From: Streptomonospora nanhaiensis
Lineage (GTDB): Bacteria; Actinomycetota; Actinomycetes; Streptosporangiales; Streptosporangiaceae
Reading direction: 5' to 3'
Length of the DNA stretch: 64,000 bases
NCBI RefSeq assembly: GCF_013410565.1
Contig: NZ_JACCFO010000001.1
Span: 2,356,001-2,420,000, forward strand
A program made the position numbers and the translations under genes. The notes under the pieces were generated by a model that saw only the letters and a list, made by a program, of their open reading frames with translations, searched no databases and had not been told where the DNA came from. Below are positions 8,819-19,342 of the stretch, piece by piece (within the stretch, counting starts at the first letter, position 1; every line of letters begins with the position of its first letter).

Positions 8819-8835
8819 CGTATGCTGAGCATACG
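8819..8835. promoter_or_regulatory. Palindromic operator between SDR and marR-type genes
   Basis: CGTATGC-TGA-GCATACG, a perfect 7-bp inverted repeat with 3-bp centre. It sits in the divergent promoter region 45 bases before the MarR gene and 47 bases before the SDR start. TACGAT at 8832-8837 could be the -10 for the MarR gene, so binding would block transcription. Confidence 0.7.
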
Positions 8836-8879
8836 ATATCGGCCGGTCGGTCGACCACTCCCCCGGGGCCGGAACTAGC

Positions 8880-9377
8880 ATGAACTCCATGAGCGGCGCA
8901 GATGAGGCCCCCACGGCTCCGGGCGGCACGGTTCCGGGCAGCACACTGTGGGGCAACACGGGGTTCCGGCTGATCAAGCTCGGCGAGATGGTCCTCGCCA
9001 CCACCGAGGCCGCCTTCGCGCCGCTGGGGATGAGCCCGCGCCAGTACAACGTCCTGGCCACCGCCGCCTCGCTGAACTCGCCCTCGCAGCAGGAGCTGAG
9101 CCGCCGCCTGGGCATCGACCCCAACGTCATGGTCGGCGTGATCGACGAACTGGAGCGCCAGGGCGTCGTGGAGCGCCGCCGCAACCCCGCCGACCGCCGC
9201 CGCTACATCGTGGCGCCCACCGAGCGCGGCCGGGAGCTGCTGCGCGAGAGCGCGCGCGTCGTCGAGGAGGTCGAGGCCCGGGTGTTCGGCGGCCTCTCAG
9301 ACGACGAGCGCGCGCTGCTGCACGAGGTCGCCGGACGGCTGCTTGAGGAGCACCCGCCGCCGGTCAAGAGCCACTGA
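8880..9377 (+). CDS. MarR family transcriptional regulator
   Basis: 165 aa winged-helix regulator. The HTH region is SPSQQELSRRLGIDPNVMV (about 73-91), followed by the wing VERRRNPADRRRYIVAPTERG with the family's D-R-R motif. MarR dimers usually repress their own gene and a neighbour until a phenolic or other ligand binds. The palindrome in the 107 bases between it and the divergent SDR gene is the obvious target. ATG 8880, or in-frame ATG 8889. Confidence 0.93.
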   Translation: MNSMSGADEAPTAPGGTVPGSTLWGNTGFRLIKLGEMVLATTEAAFAPLGMSPRQYNVLATAASLNSPSQQELSRRLGIDPNVMVGVIDELERQGVVERRRNPADRRRYIVAPTERGRELLRESARVVEEVEARVFGGLSDDERALLHEVAGRLLEEHPPPVKSH

Positions 9378-9518
9378 CGGAAGGCCCCGCGCCCCGCAAG
9401 GCGCGGACCGGGACCGCGGCACCCGGCCCAGACCGCGCCCGCACGCCCCCCGCCCGTCCCCACCCCGCCCCCGCGGCACGGCCCCCGGCCTCCTCGGCGC
9501 CCGGCCGCCCAACGCGCG

Positions 9519-10301
9519 TCAGTGGCCGGGGCCCCGCCTGCCCAGGGTCTCCACCGGGTGCGCGCCCGGGCGGGTCCACTGCGGCACGGGGCGGCTGGTC
9601 GGCCCCCAATCGGCGGTGCCGCCGGCGTCCGAGCGCCAGTACCAGCACGCCTCGCGCCCCCGCGGCCACCCCTCGGGGGTGTCCTCCCACGCCTCGCCCC
9701 GGCCGTAGGGCGTCATGTCGAGCAGGCCCAGCGACCCGTTGACCCGTTCGTTGCCGCGCCCCGTCGTGGAGTAGGTGAGGAACGCGCGGTCGCCCTCGCG
9801 CAGGAAGCAGGCGAGGTAGCCCATGGCGCCGCCGACCGGTTCGGCCGCGCCGCGCACCGAGTACCAGGGCTGGGTGTAGCCCATGAACGCGACGTAGGGG
9901 GCCACCTCCTCCCAGCGCCCCGTGGTCAGGACGGCGAACGAGACGCCGCGCGCGTTGAGGTAGACGGCGTCCCGCACGTGCCAGGCCGTGGTCGTGCAGC
10001 CCTCGCACTGCCCCTGGTGCGGCGCGCCGTCGTGCCACATGTGCTTGTAGACCACCAGCTCGTCGCGGCCCTCGAACAGGTCCAGGAACGGGACCGGCCC
10101 GTGGGGCCCGACGACCTCGACCGCCGGGTCGAACTCCACCATCGGCAGCCGGCGGCGCGCGGCCGCGATGGCGTCGCCCTCGCGGGTGTGGGCCTTCTCG
10201 CGGACCAGCAGTTCGTCGCGCGCCGCTTGCCAGGTGGCGGGGTCGACGACGGGCGGGCGGCCGCGCGGTGCGGCGCCCGGGTCGTTGGGGGTGGTCGTCA
10301 T
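9519..10301 (-). CDS. DUF899 family protein (thioredoxin-like fold)
   Basis: 260 aa. Matches the DUF899 layout: VVDPATWQAARDELLVREK at the N terminus, the conserved RRRLPMVEF, LFEGRDELVVYKHMWHD, a CEGCTTTAWHV segment with a Cys-x-x-Cys pair, and a C-terminal FLREGDRAFLTYSTTGRG / LDMTPYGRGE. The family has a thioredoxin-like fold and no agreed function. ATG 10301 with GGAGGA upstream. Monocistronic by position. Confidence 0.88.
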   Translation of the reverse strand: MTTTPNDPGAAPRGRPPVVDPATWQAARDELLVREKAHTREGDAIAAARRRLPMVEFDPAVEVVGPHGPVPFLDLFEGRDELVVYKHMWHDGAPHQGQCEGCTTTAWHVRDAVYLNARGVSFAVLTTGRWEEVAPYVAFMGYTQPWYSVRGAAEPVGGAMGYLACFLREGDRAFLTYSTTGRGNERVNGSLGLLDMTPYGRGEAWEDTPEGWPRGREACWYWRSDAGGTADWGPTSRPVPQWTRPGAHPVETLGRRGPGH

Positions 10302-10562
10302 GGTGTCCTCCGCGGTGTCGTGGGCCGTACGGCGCCGTGGGCCGTACCGTGTCGGGGACCGTGCGGCGCCGGGTGGCGTCCACGGCCGTCACCAGGACCG
10401 ACCTCCGGCGGGATTGGAACTCATCGCTCCGGGACGCGCCGATGGGTGCGGCCCGCCGGCGACCCGGCGCACCAGGACCCGGTCCCCGCGACCCCGCGAA
10501 CCCCACACCCCACGAACCCACGTCCCAGCGGACCCCACGCCCCCGCCCCCGCCAACGGGAAC

Positions 10563-10597
10563 GCGGCGCCGCCCCGCCCGCGCGGGGGCGGCGCCGC
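10563..10597 (-). terminator. GC-rich hairpin after glgP
   Basis: GCGGCGCCGCCCC / GGGGCGGCGCCGC, 13-bp perfect arms, 9-base loop, 20 bases past the glgP stop. The rest of the 10302-10616 gap shows no gene; it also holds the DUF899 promoter region. Confidence 0.6.
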
Positions 10598-10616
10598 GCG
10601 GCCGCCGGCGCGTCCG

Positions 10617-13244
10617 CTAGCGCAGCACCATGCCGTCGGCCGAGGTGCCCGGCGCCTCCGGCAGGGCGACCAGGCCCAGCTCGGCGCGGTCGCTCAGCAG
10701 CGGGTGCCGGGGCAGCGCCCGGACGGTGAACCCGCAGTTGCCCGCGCGCTCCAGCGGCACCGCCCCGGTGAAGCGCACCGCGCCCGGTCCGCCGTTGGCC
10801 GGGGCGGCCGGGTCAGGGGCCAACTCCGCGAACTCGGGGTCCACCAGCTGCTCGGAGTCCGAGACCCGGCCGATGGCGACCTCCACCCGGACGTCGGCGG
10901 GGTCGAGCCCGTTGAGCGCCACCGAGGCCCGGACCTCCAGGGCGCGGCCCACCAGGGGCGGCCCCTCCATGCCCATGACCTCCACGTGCTCCACCCGCAC
11001 GCCCGGCCAGGCGCCGCGCACGCGGTGCTTCCAGGCCGCCAGGTCGCGGGCGCCGCGCATGTCCTCGGCGCCGAGCAACCGCGAGGAGTCCGCCGCGCCC
11101 TGGTAGAGCAGCGTGACGTAGTCCTGCACCATGCGGGTGGCCAGCACCTTGGGGCCCAGCGACACCAGGGTGTGCTTGACCATCTCCAGCCACCGCTTGG
11201 GCAGCCCGGCGTCGTCGTGGTCGTAGAACAGCGGCACGACCTGCTGCTCGATGAGGTCGTAGAGCGCCGCCGCCTCCAGGGCGTCGCGGCGGTCGGGGTC
11301 CTCGACCCCGTCGGCGGTGGGGATGGCCCAGCCGTTGGAGCCGTCGTACCACTCGTCCCACCAGCCGTCGCGCACCGACAGGTTCAGCCCGCCGTTGAGC
11401 GCGGCCTTCATGCCGGAGGTGCCGCACGCCTCCAGCGGGCGCAGCGGGTTGTTCAGCCACACGTCGCAGCCCTGCACCAGGGACCGGGCCAGGTCCATGT
11501 CGTAGTCGGGCAGGAACACGATCCGGTGCCGCACCCGCGGGTCGTCGGTGAAGCGGACGATCTCCTGGATGAGCCGCTTGCCGCCCTCGTCGGCGGGGTG
11601 GGCCTTGCCCGCGATCACGATCTGCAGCGGGCGGTCGGGGTCGAGCAGCAGCGACGCCAGCCGCTCGCGGTCGCGCAGCATCAGGGTGAGCCGCTTGTAG
11701 GAGGGCACCCGGCGGGCGAACCCGATGGTCAGCACGTCGGGGTCGAGGACGTCGTCGACCCAGCCCAGTTCGGCCTCGCTGGCGCCGCGCCGCCGCCAGG
11801 AGGCGCGCAGCCGCTCGCGGGCGTCGTCGACCAGGCGCCGCCGCAGGGTGCGGCGCATCTCCCACAGCTCGGCCTCGGCGGCGCCGGTGACCTTCTCCCA
11901 GCCCTCCACGCCGCTGAACTCGCCGGTGTCGGGCACGATGCGGTGCGCCAGCTCCTGGGCCTCCTCGGCCACCCAGGTGCACGCGTGCACGCCGTTGGTG
12001 ATGGAGGTGATGGGCACCTCGGCGGTGTCGAACCCCGGCCACAGCCCCTGGAACATCTCGCGGCTCACCGCGCCGTGCAGCCGGCTGACGCCGTTGACCC
12101 GCTGGGCCAGGCGCATGCCCATGACCGCCATGTTGAACACCCCGGGGTCGCCGCCGGCGAAGTCCTCGGCGCCCAGCGCCATGACCTCGTGGGAGGGCAC
12201 GCCCGCCGCGACCGAGTCGCCGTCGGTGAAGTGGGCCTCCACCAGGTCGCGGGCGAACCGGTCGATGCCCGCCGGAACGGGCGTGTGGGTGGTGAAGACC
12301 GTGCCGGCGCGGGCGGCCTCGACGGCCTCGGCGAAGGACAGGCCCGTGCTGATGTACTCGCGCACCCGCTCCACGCCCAGGAAGCCGGCGTGGCCCTCGT
12401 TCATGTGGAAGACCTCGGGGTCGGGGTGGCCGGTCACGCGGCAGTAGGCCCGCACGGCCCGCACGCCGCCCACGCCCAGCAGCAGCTCCTGGCGCAGCCG
12501 GTGCTCCTTGCCCCCGCCGTAGAGGCGGTCGGTGACCCCGCGCATCTCGGCGGGGTTGCCCTCGTGGCCGGCGTCGAGCAGCAGCAGCGGCACCCGCCCG
12601 ACCTGGACGACCCACACGTGCGCGCTGAGGCGGCGCCCGCCGGGCAGGTCCAGCACGATGTCGACGGGGGTGCCGTCGCCGGCGCGCAGCTGGGTGAGCG
12701 GCAGGCTCCGGGGGTCGACCTCGGGGTAGTCCTCCAGCTGCCAGCCCTCGGGCGAGAGGGCCTGGGTGAAGTAGCCGTGCTGGTAGAGCAGGCCCACTCC
12801 GATGACGGGCGCGCCGAGGTCGCTGGCGCTCTTGAGGTGGTCGCCCGCCAGAATCCCCAGGCCGCCGGAGTACTGGGGCAGTGCGGCGGTCAGGCCGTAC
12901 TCGGCCGAGAAGTAGGCGACGGCGGCGGGCGCCCGCCGCCGGGCGGCGTACTCCTGGTACCAGCGGGGTTCGGCGAGGTAGGTGTCGAGGTCGGCGTCTG
13001 CGGCGCGCAGCCGGGCGAGGAAGTCCTCGTCGCGGGCGAGCCGGTCGAACCGCTCGCGGTCGACCTCGCCGAGCATGCGGAAGGGGTCGTGGCCGCAGTC
13101 GCGCCAGACGGCGGGGTCGACGGCGGCGAAGACCTCCCGGGTGGGCGCGTGCCAGGCCCAGCGGAGGTTGGCGGCAAGCCGCTCCAGGGGCGCCAGCGCC
13201 TCGGGCAGGACGGTACGGACGGTGAACCTGCGAATCGCCTTCAC
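10617..13244 (-). CDS. glgP: Alpha-glucan phosphorylase (GT35)
   Basis: 875 aa. Phosphorolysis of alpha-1,4-glucan chains to glucose-1-phosphate. The PLP-lysine site reads ACGTSGMKAALNGGLNLSV near residue 610, and the N terminus (FTVRTVLPEALAPLERLAANLRWAW) is the DUF3417-type extension of the shorter bacterial alpha-glucan phosphorylases. Further conserved blocks: SAEYGLTAALPQYSGGLGILAGDHLK and FARRVPSYKRL. GTG start. It is transcribed away from glgE, sharing a 0.5 kb control region. In the GlgE pathway it recycles polymer made by GlgE/GlgB. Confidence 0.96.
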   Translation of the reverse strand: MKAIRRFTVRTVLPEALAPLERLAANLRWAWHAPTREVFAAVDPAVWRDCGHDPFRMLGEVDRERFDRLARDEDFLARLRAADADLDTYLAEPRWYQEYAARRRAPAAVAYFSAEYGLTAALPQYSGGLGILAGDHLKSASDLGAPVIGVGLLYQHGYFTQALSPEGWQLEDYPEVDPRSLPLTQLRAGDGTPVDIVLDLPGGRRLSAHVWVVQVGRVPLLLLDAGHEGNPAEMRGVTDRLYGGGKEHRLRQELLLGVGGVRAVRAYCRVTGHPDPEVFHMNEGHAGFLGVERVREYISTGLSFAEAVEAARAGTVFTTHTPVPAGIDRFARDLVEAHFTDGDSVAAGVPSHEVMALGAEDFAGGDPGVFNMAVMGMRLAQRVNGVSRLHGAVSREMFQGLWPGFDTAEVPITSITNGVHACTWVAEEAQELAHRIVPDTGEFSGVEGWEKVTGAAEAELWEMRRTLRRRLVDDARERLRASWRRRGASEAELGWVDDVLDPDVLTIGFARRVPSYKRLTLMLRDRERLASLLLDPDRPLQIVIAGKAHPADEGGKRLIQEIVRFTDDPRVRHRIVFLPDYDMDLARSLVQGCDVWLNNPLRPLEACGTSGMKAALNGGLNLSVRDGWWDEWYDGSNGWAIPTADGVEDPDRRDALEAAALYDLIEQQVVPLFYDHDDAGLPKRWLEMVKHTLVSLGPKVLATRMVQDYVTLLYQGAADSSRLLGAEDMRGARDLAAWKHRVRGAWPGVRVEHVEVMGMEGPPLVGRALEVRASVALNGLDPADVRVEVAIGRVSDSEQLVDPEFAELAPDPAAPANGGPGAVRFTGAVPLERAGNCGFTVRALPRHPLLSDRAELGLVALPEAPGTSADGMVLR

Positions 13245-13307
13245 GCAGCGTGAGGCTAGTCAATGCGCGGCCCCGGCGCGACCCTTCCGCGCCGATTTCC
13301 ACCAGAT

Positions 13308-13331
13308 CGTTGGAAATACCGTGTTCCAACG
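13308..13331. promoter_or_regulatory. Inverted repeat upstream of glgP
   Basis: CGTTGGAA-N8-TTCCAACG, perfect 8-bp arms, 64-87 bases before the glgP GTG. It has operator-like geometry; the regulator is unknown. Confidence 0.5.
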
Positions 13332-13568
13332 GTGTTTCACGCCACGCCCTAAATTCCGGATAAAGCATGCCATCGGGCACACTGCGCACCCGGCTTTCAC
13401 TCCGCGTCGACCTCTGGACGCACATAATCCGTCGAGTGTTTCCGTTATATGTCGAACCGAAACCCGGGTGACGGAAGATACTCGCGATGCACCCGCCCGA
13501 TCCGCCCGCTTTGCCGCGCCACCTCCCCGCACCCCGCATCGCCGCTGGTCAGGGGATTCCCAAGGGAG

Positions 13569-13584
13569 TGTGATGACAATCACA
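13569..13584. promoter_or_regulatory. CRP-type binding site between glgP and glgE
   Basis: TGTGA-TGACAA-TCACA, the exact TGTGA-N6-TCACA consensus of CRP/FNR-family cAMP-responsive regulators. It lies 198 bases before the glgE start and 325 before glgP, in the AT-richer part of the divergent region (13245-13781). No other gene is supported in this 537-base gap. Confidence 0.62.
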
Positions 13585-13781
13585 AAAATATCCGGTCCCG
13601 GACTGTCGGCTCCGCCCCGGTTCCGGCCTGACGATAGACAGGGGAGCACGCTTGACCTGAATGACCGAAAGCCGCGGTGTATGGCTATTCGGCCGCGCCG
13701 CGCTGCCCAACGGCGCTTTCGCGAGCCTCACATAATGACAAATCCGACATGCTCGGCTATCTGGACATCGATGGTGCACCT

Positions 13782-15755
13782 GTGATTGGACGCATTCCCA
13801 TTCTCGACGTATCGCCGGTCCTGGACCACGGCACCGCCAAGGCGGCCACCGGCGAGACCATCCCGGTCAGCGCGACCGTCATCCGCGAGGGCCACGACGC
13901 GCTGGGCGCCGGCGTGGTCCTCTACGACCCCCGGGGGCGCCGCCGCCCCCTGCGCACCATGAGCCTGCTGGCCCCCGGCACCGACCGCTACGGCACCGAG
14001 GTCACCGTGGACCACGAGGGCCGCTGGAGCTTCGTCGTGGAGGCGTGGAGCGACCCCATGGCCACCTGGCGCCACGACGCGGGCATCAAGATCCCGCTGG
14101 GCCAGGACGTCGACCTCATGCTGGAGGAGGGTGCCCGGCTGTTCGAGCGCGCGGCCCGGCGCGTGCCCCGCCGCCCGGCCATGGCCCGCATCGCCGCCGC
14201 GCTGCGCGACGACTCCCTGTCCCCCGCCGCCCGCCTGGAGATCGCCACGGGCCCCGAGGTCGCCGCCGAACTCGCGGCCGACCCGCTGCGCGAGCTGGTC
14301 ACCCGCACCAAGCGGTTCCCGCTGGTGGTGCACCGCCGCCGCGCGCTGTACGGCTCCTGGTACGAGTTCTTCCCGCGCTCCGAGGGCGCCGCCCAGGAGG
14401 GCCCCGACGGCACCTGGCGCTCGGGCACCCTCGCCACCGCCGCCAAGCGCCTGCCGGCCATCGCCGACATGGGCTTCGACGTCGTCTACCTGCCGCCCAT
14501 CCACCCGGTGGGCCGGTCCTTCCGCAAGGGCCCCAACAACACCCTGGAGGCCGGGCCCGGCGACCCCGGATCGGTGTGGGCCATCGGCGCCGCCGAGGGC
14601 GGCCACGACACCGTCCACCCCGACCTCGGCACGCTGGCGGACTTCGACGACTTCGTCGCGGCGGCCGGCGAGAACGGCCTGGAGGTCGCACTCGATCTCG
14701 CGCTCCAGTGTTCACCCGACCATCCGTGGGTAGTCGAGCACCCCGAGTGGTTCACGCGCCGGGCCGACGGCTCGATCGCCTACGCCGAGAACCCGCCCAA
14801 GAAGTACCAGGACATCTACCCGCTCAACTTCGACAACGACCCCGAGGGCATCTACGCCGAGGTCCTGCGCGTGGTCCGGCACTGGATGGACCACGGTGTC
14901 CGGATCTTCCGAGTCGACAACCCGCACACCAAGCCCGTGGCGTTCTGGGAGCGCCTGCTGGCCGACATCGCGGCCACCGACCCCGACGTCCTCTTCCTCT
15001 CCGAGGCGTTCACGCGGCCGGCCATGATGCGGACCCTGGCCAAGGTCGGGTTCCACCAGTCCTACACCTATTTCACCTGGCGCAACACAAAGGAGGAGAT
15101 CGAGGACTACCTGCGCGAACTCACCCAGGAGACCGCGCACTTCCTGCGGCCCAACCTGTTCGCCAACACCCCCGACATCCTGTCGGGCTACCTCCAGCAC
15201 GGGGGGCGGCCGGCCTTCGAGATCCGCGCGGTCCTCGCCGCGACGCTGTCGCCGGCATGGGGGATCTACTCCGGCTACGAACTCTGCGAGAACACCCCCG
15301 TCCGCCCGGGAAGTGAGGAATACCTGGACTCAGAGAAATACCAGTACCGCCCTCGCGACTGGGCCGCGGCCGAGTCCGAGGAAAAGACCATCACACCGCT
15401 CCTGCGCAGGCTAAACTGGCTAAGGCGAAACCACCCTGCACTGCAGGAGTTGCGTAACCTGCGGTTCCATCATGTCGACCAGCCGGAGCTGATCTGCTTT
15501 TCCAAACGGCTGGCCGGGGCCGGCGATCAAGGACGCGACGACGTCGTCCTCGTGGTCGTCAACCTCGATCCGCACCACGCGCATGAAGCGACGGTGTGGC
15601 TCGATATGCCCGCTCTCGGATTCCCCCCTGACTCAGGGATAACCGTTACCGACCAGATTTCGGGGGAATCGTACCACTGGGGAGCGGCCAATTATGTCCG
15701 CCTTGACCCGCATATCCAGTCCGCACACATTTTCACAGCAGTCCCCGCTGAATAA
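13782..15755 (+). CDS. glgE: Alpha-1,4-glucan:maltose-1-phosphate maltosyltransferase
   Basis: 657 aa GH13 enzyme that adds maltosyl units from maltose-1-phosphate to alpha-1,4-glucan. Catalytic triad by my count: nucleophile Asp379 (FRVDNPHTK), acid/base Glu408 (FLSEAFTRP), Asp465 (NTPDILSGYL), each exactly 15 below the numbers reported for Streptomyces GlgE (394/423/480). Start: GTG 13782 gives the usual family N terminus V-I-G-R-I-P-I-L-D-V; an ATG at 13749 would add 11 residues. First gene of glgE-treS-mak-glgB. Confidence 0.96.
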   Translation: MIGRIPILDVSPVLDHGTAKAATGETIPVSATVIREGHDALGAGVVLYDPRGRRRPLRTMSLLAPGTDRYGTEVTVDHEGRWSFVVEAWSDPMATWRHDAGIKIPLGQDVDLMLEEGARLFERAARRVPRRPAMARIAAALRDDSLSPAARLEIATGPEVAAELAADPLRELVTRTKRFPLVVHRRRALYGSWYEFFPRSEGAAQEGPDGTWRSGTLATAAKRLPAIADMGFDVVYLPPIHPVGRSFRKGPNNTLEAGPGDPGSVWAIGAAEGGHDTVHPDLGTLADFDDFVAAAGENGLEVALDLALQCSPDHPWVVEHPEWFTRRADGSIAYAENPPKKYQDIYPLNFDNDPEGIYAEVLRVVRHWMDHGVRIFRVDNPHTKPVAFWERLLADIAATDPDVLFLSEAFTRPAMMRTLAKVGFHQSYTYFTWRNTKEEIEDYLRELTQETAHFLRPNLFANTPDILSGYLQHGGRPAFEIRAVLAATLSPAWGIYSGYELCENTPVRPGSEEYLDSEKYQYRPRDWAAAESEEKTITPLLRRLNWLRRNHPALQELRNLRFHHVDQPELICFSKRLAGAGDQGRDDVVLVVVNLDPHHAHEATVWLDMPALGFPPDSGITVTDQISGESYHWGAANYVRLDPHIQSAHIFTAVPAE

Positions 15756-15854
15756 GGCATTCGCAACGGAGCGCCGCCTTATCGAGGCCACCTGCTCCCT
15801 TCGCGAGCCACTGCAGCGGCAGGCGCTGGAACGCCCAACTGGTGGAGTAGCCTC

Positions 15855-17777
<1,923 letters not shown>

Positions 17778-17799
17778 AAGCGGAAGAGGTCTTAGCGAC

Positions 17800-19242
17800 A
17801 TGACGCAGCTTGAGGAGCTTCTGGCTGACTGGATCCCACGGCAGCGGTGGTTCGCCGGAAAGGGGGCGCCGATCGACACCCTGCGTGTCGAGGGCGACCA
17901 TCCCCTGCTCGGCGGCGAACCCGGCCTGCGCGTCCTGGTCGTCGCCATCGGCCAGCGCGGAACCGTGTCCCGATACCAGGTGCTCCTCGGGCTCCGCCCC
18001 GCGGGGACCCTGCCCGAGGAGTTGGCGCACGCCGCCATCGGGGTGTGCGACCTCGGCTTTGGCGAACCGCGGGCCGTCTACGACGCCGCACACGACCCCG
18101 AACTCACCGAACTCCTGCTGGAGCGCCTCGCCGAGGGCCCCGGCACCCCGCCCGCCGCCGGCGGCGGCGAGCCCGTGCGCTTCCGCCGCCTGCCCGGCGC
18201 CACCGTGCGCACCGGCCTGCGCAGCCTGGTGCTCAAGGGCGAGCAGTCCAACACCTCGCTGGTCTACGGCGAGGACTACGTCCTCAAGGCGTTCCGGCGG
18301 CTGTGGCCGGGCGTCAACCCCGACCTGGCGCTGACCGCCGCCCTGGCCGGCTCCCCCTACGTGGCGCGGCCCTACGCCTGGATCGAGACCGACATCAGCA
18401 CCGGCACCCGGGCCGACGCCGACGGCACCGCGGGCGCCGGCGGCACCGGCGGGAGGCCGCCGACCACGTCCACCACCCTGGCCATGCTCCAGGAGTACAT
18501 GCGCAGCGCCACCGACGGCTGGGTCCTGGCCGCCACCAGCGTGCGCGACCTCTACGCCACGCCCGAACTCCCGCCGGGCGAGGCCGGCGGCGACTTCGCC
18601 GGCGAGGCCGAGCGGCTGGGCGCCGCCACCGCCGCCGTGCACCGCGCCCTGGCCCGCGAACTGCCCACCGACGTCCTCACCCCGGCCGCCCTGCGCGAAC
18701 TCGCCGGGGCGATGATGGACCGGCTGCACCTGGCCACCTCCGAGGTCCCCGAGCTGCACCCCTACGTCGGCGTGCTGCGCACGGCCTACGAGGCGTTCGC
18801 GCGCGTCGACGAGCCGCTGCCCATCCAGCGCGTGCACGGCGACTACCACCTGGGCCAGGTCGTGCGCACCGACTCCGGCTGGGTGCTGCTCGACTTCGAG
18901 GGCGAGCCCGCCACCCCGGTGGCCGACCGCCAGCGGCCCTCCAGCCCGCTGCGCGACGTCGCCGGGATGCTGCGCAGCTTCGACTACGCCGCCCGCTACC
19001 AGCTCGTGGGCTCCTCGCGGGCGCCCGAGCTGGCCCCGGCCGCCCGGGCCTGGGCACAGCGCAACCGCGAGGCGTTCAGCGCGGGCTACGCCTTCGGCGG
19101 CGGGGTCGACCCCGAGAAGCACCAGACCGTGCTGCGCGCCTTCGAGTACGACAAGGCGGTGTACGAGGTCCTCTACGAGGCCCACCACCGGCCCTCGTGG
19201 CTGCGCATCCCGCTCGACTCCATCGCGGCCCTGGCCGCCTAG
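17800..19242 (+). CDS. mak: Maltokinase (maltose to maltose-1-phosphate)
   Basis: 480 aa, aminoglycoside-kinase-like fold. N-terminal cap domain begins [15 protein letters not shown], the hallmark of actinobacterial Pep2/Mak. Catalytic loop [10 protein letters not shown] with Asp348, metal-binding Asp365 in [11 protein letters not shown]-dependent phosphorylation of maltose supplies GlgE. A Gly/Thr/Ala-rich insertion around residues 206-228 is not conserved. ATG with a GGAAGAGG ribosome site. In some actinobacteria it is fused to TreS; here separate. Confidence 0.94.
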   Translation: MTQLEELLADWIPRQRWFAGKGAPIDTLRVEGDHPLLGGEPGLRVLVVAIGQRGTVSRYQVLLGLRPAGTLPEELAHAAIGVCDLGFGEPRAVYDAAHDPELTELLLERLAEGPGTPPAAGGGEPVRFRRLPGATVRTGLRSLVLKGEQSNTSLVYGEDYVLKAFRRLWPGVNPDLALTAALAGSPYVARPYAWIETDISTGTRADADGTAGAGGTGGRPPTTSTTLAMLQEYMRSATDGWVLAATSVRDLYATPELPPGEAGGDFAGEAERLGAATAAVHRALARELPTDVLTPAALRELAGAMMDRLHLATSEVPELHPYVGVLRTAYEAFARVDEPLPIQRVHGDYHLGQVVRTDSGWVLLDFEGEPATPVADRQRPSSPLRDVAGMLRSFDYAARYQLVGSSRAPELAPAARAWAQRNREAFSAGYAFGGGVDPEKHQTVLRAFEYDKAVYEVLYEAHHRPSWLRIPLDSIAALAA

Positions 19243-19342
19243 CGGGCGTCCGGCGCGCCCGCCCGTCCGGCGCGGCGCGGCGGCCGCACACCCACCATCC
19301 CGTCCCTGCCAGCCCCGTCCTACCAGGATTGCGACGATTCCC

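Noticed and set aside
9522-13253. 1243-codon open frame on the plus strand
   Set aside because: It is antisense to glgP and DUF899. It arises because GC-rich third positions of the real genes leave few stops; the translation is His/Gln/Gly-rich noise.
13260-13649. 129-codon minus-strand frame in the glgP/glgE gap
   Set aside because: Third positions lack the genomic GC bias and the frame covers the putative operators; more likely regulatory DNA.
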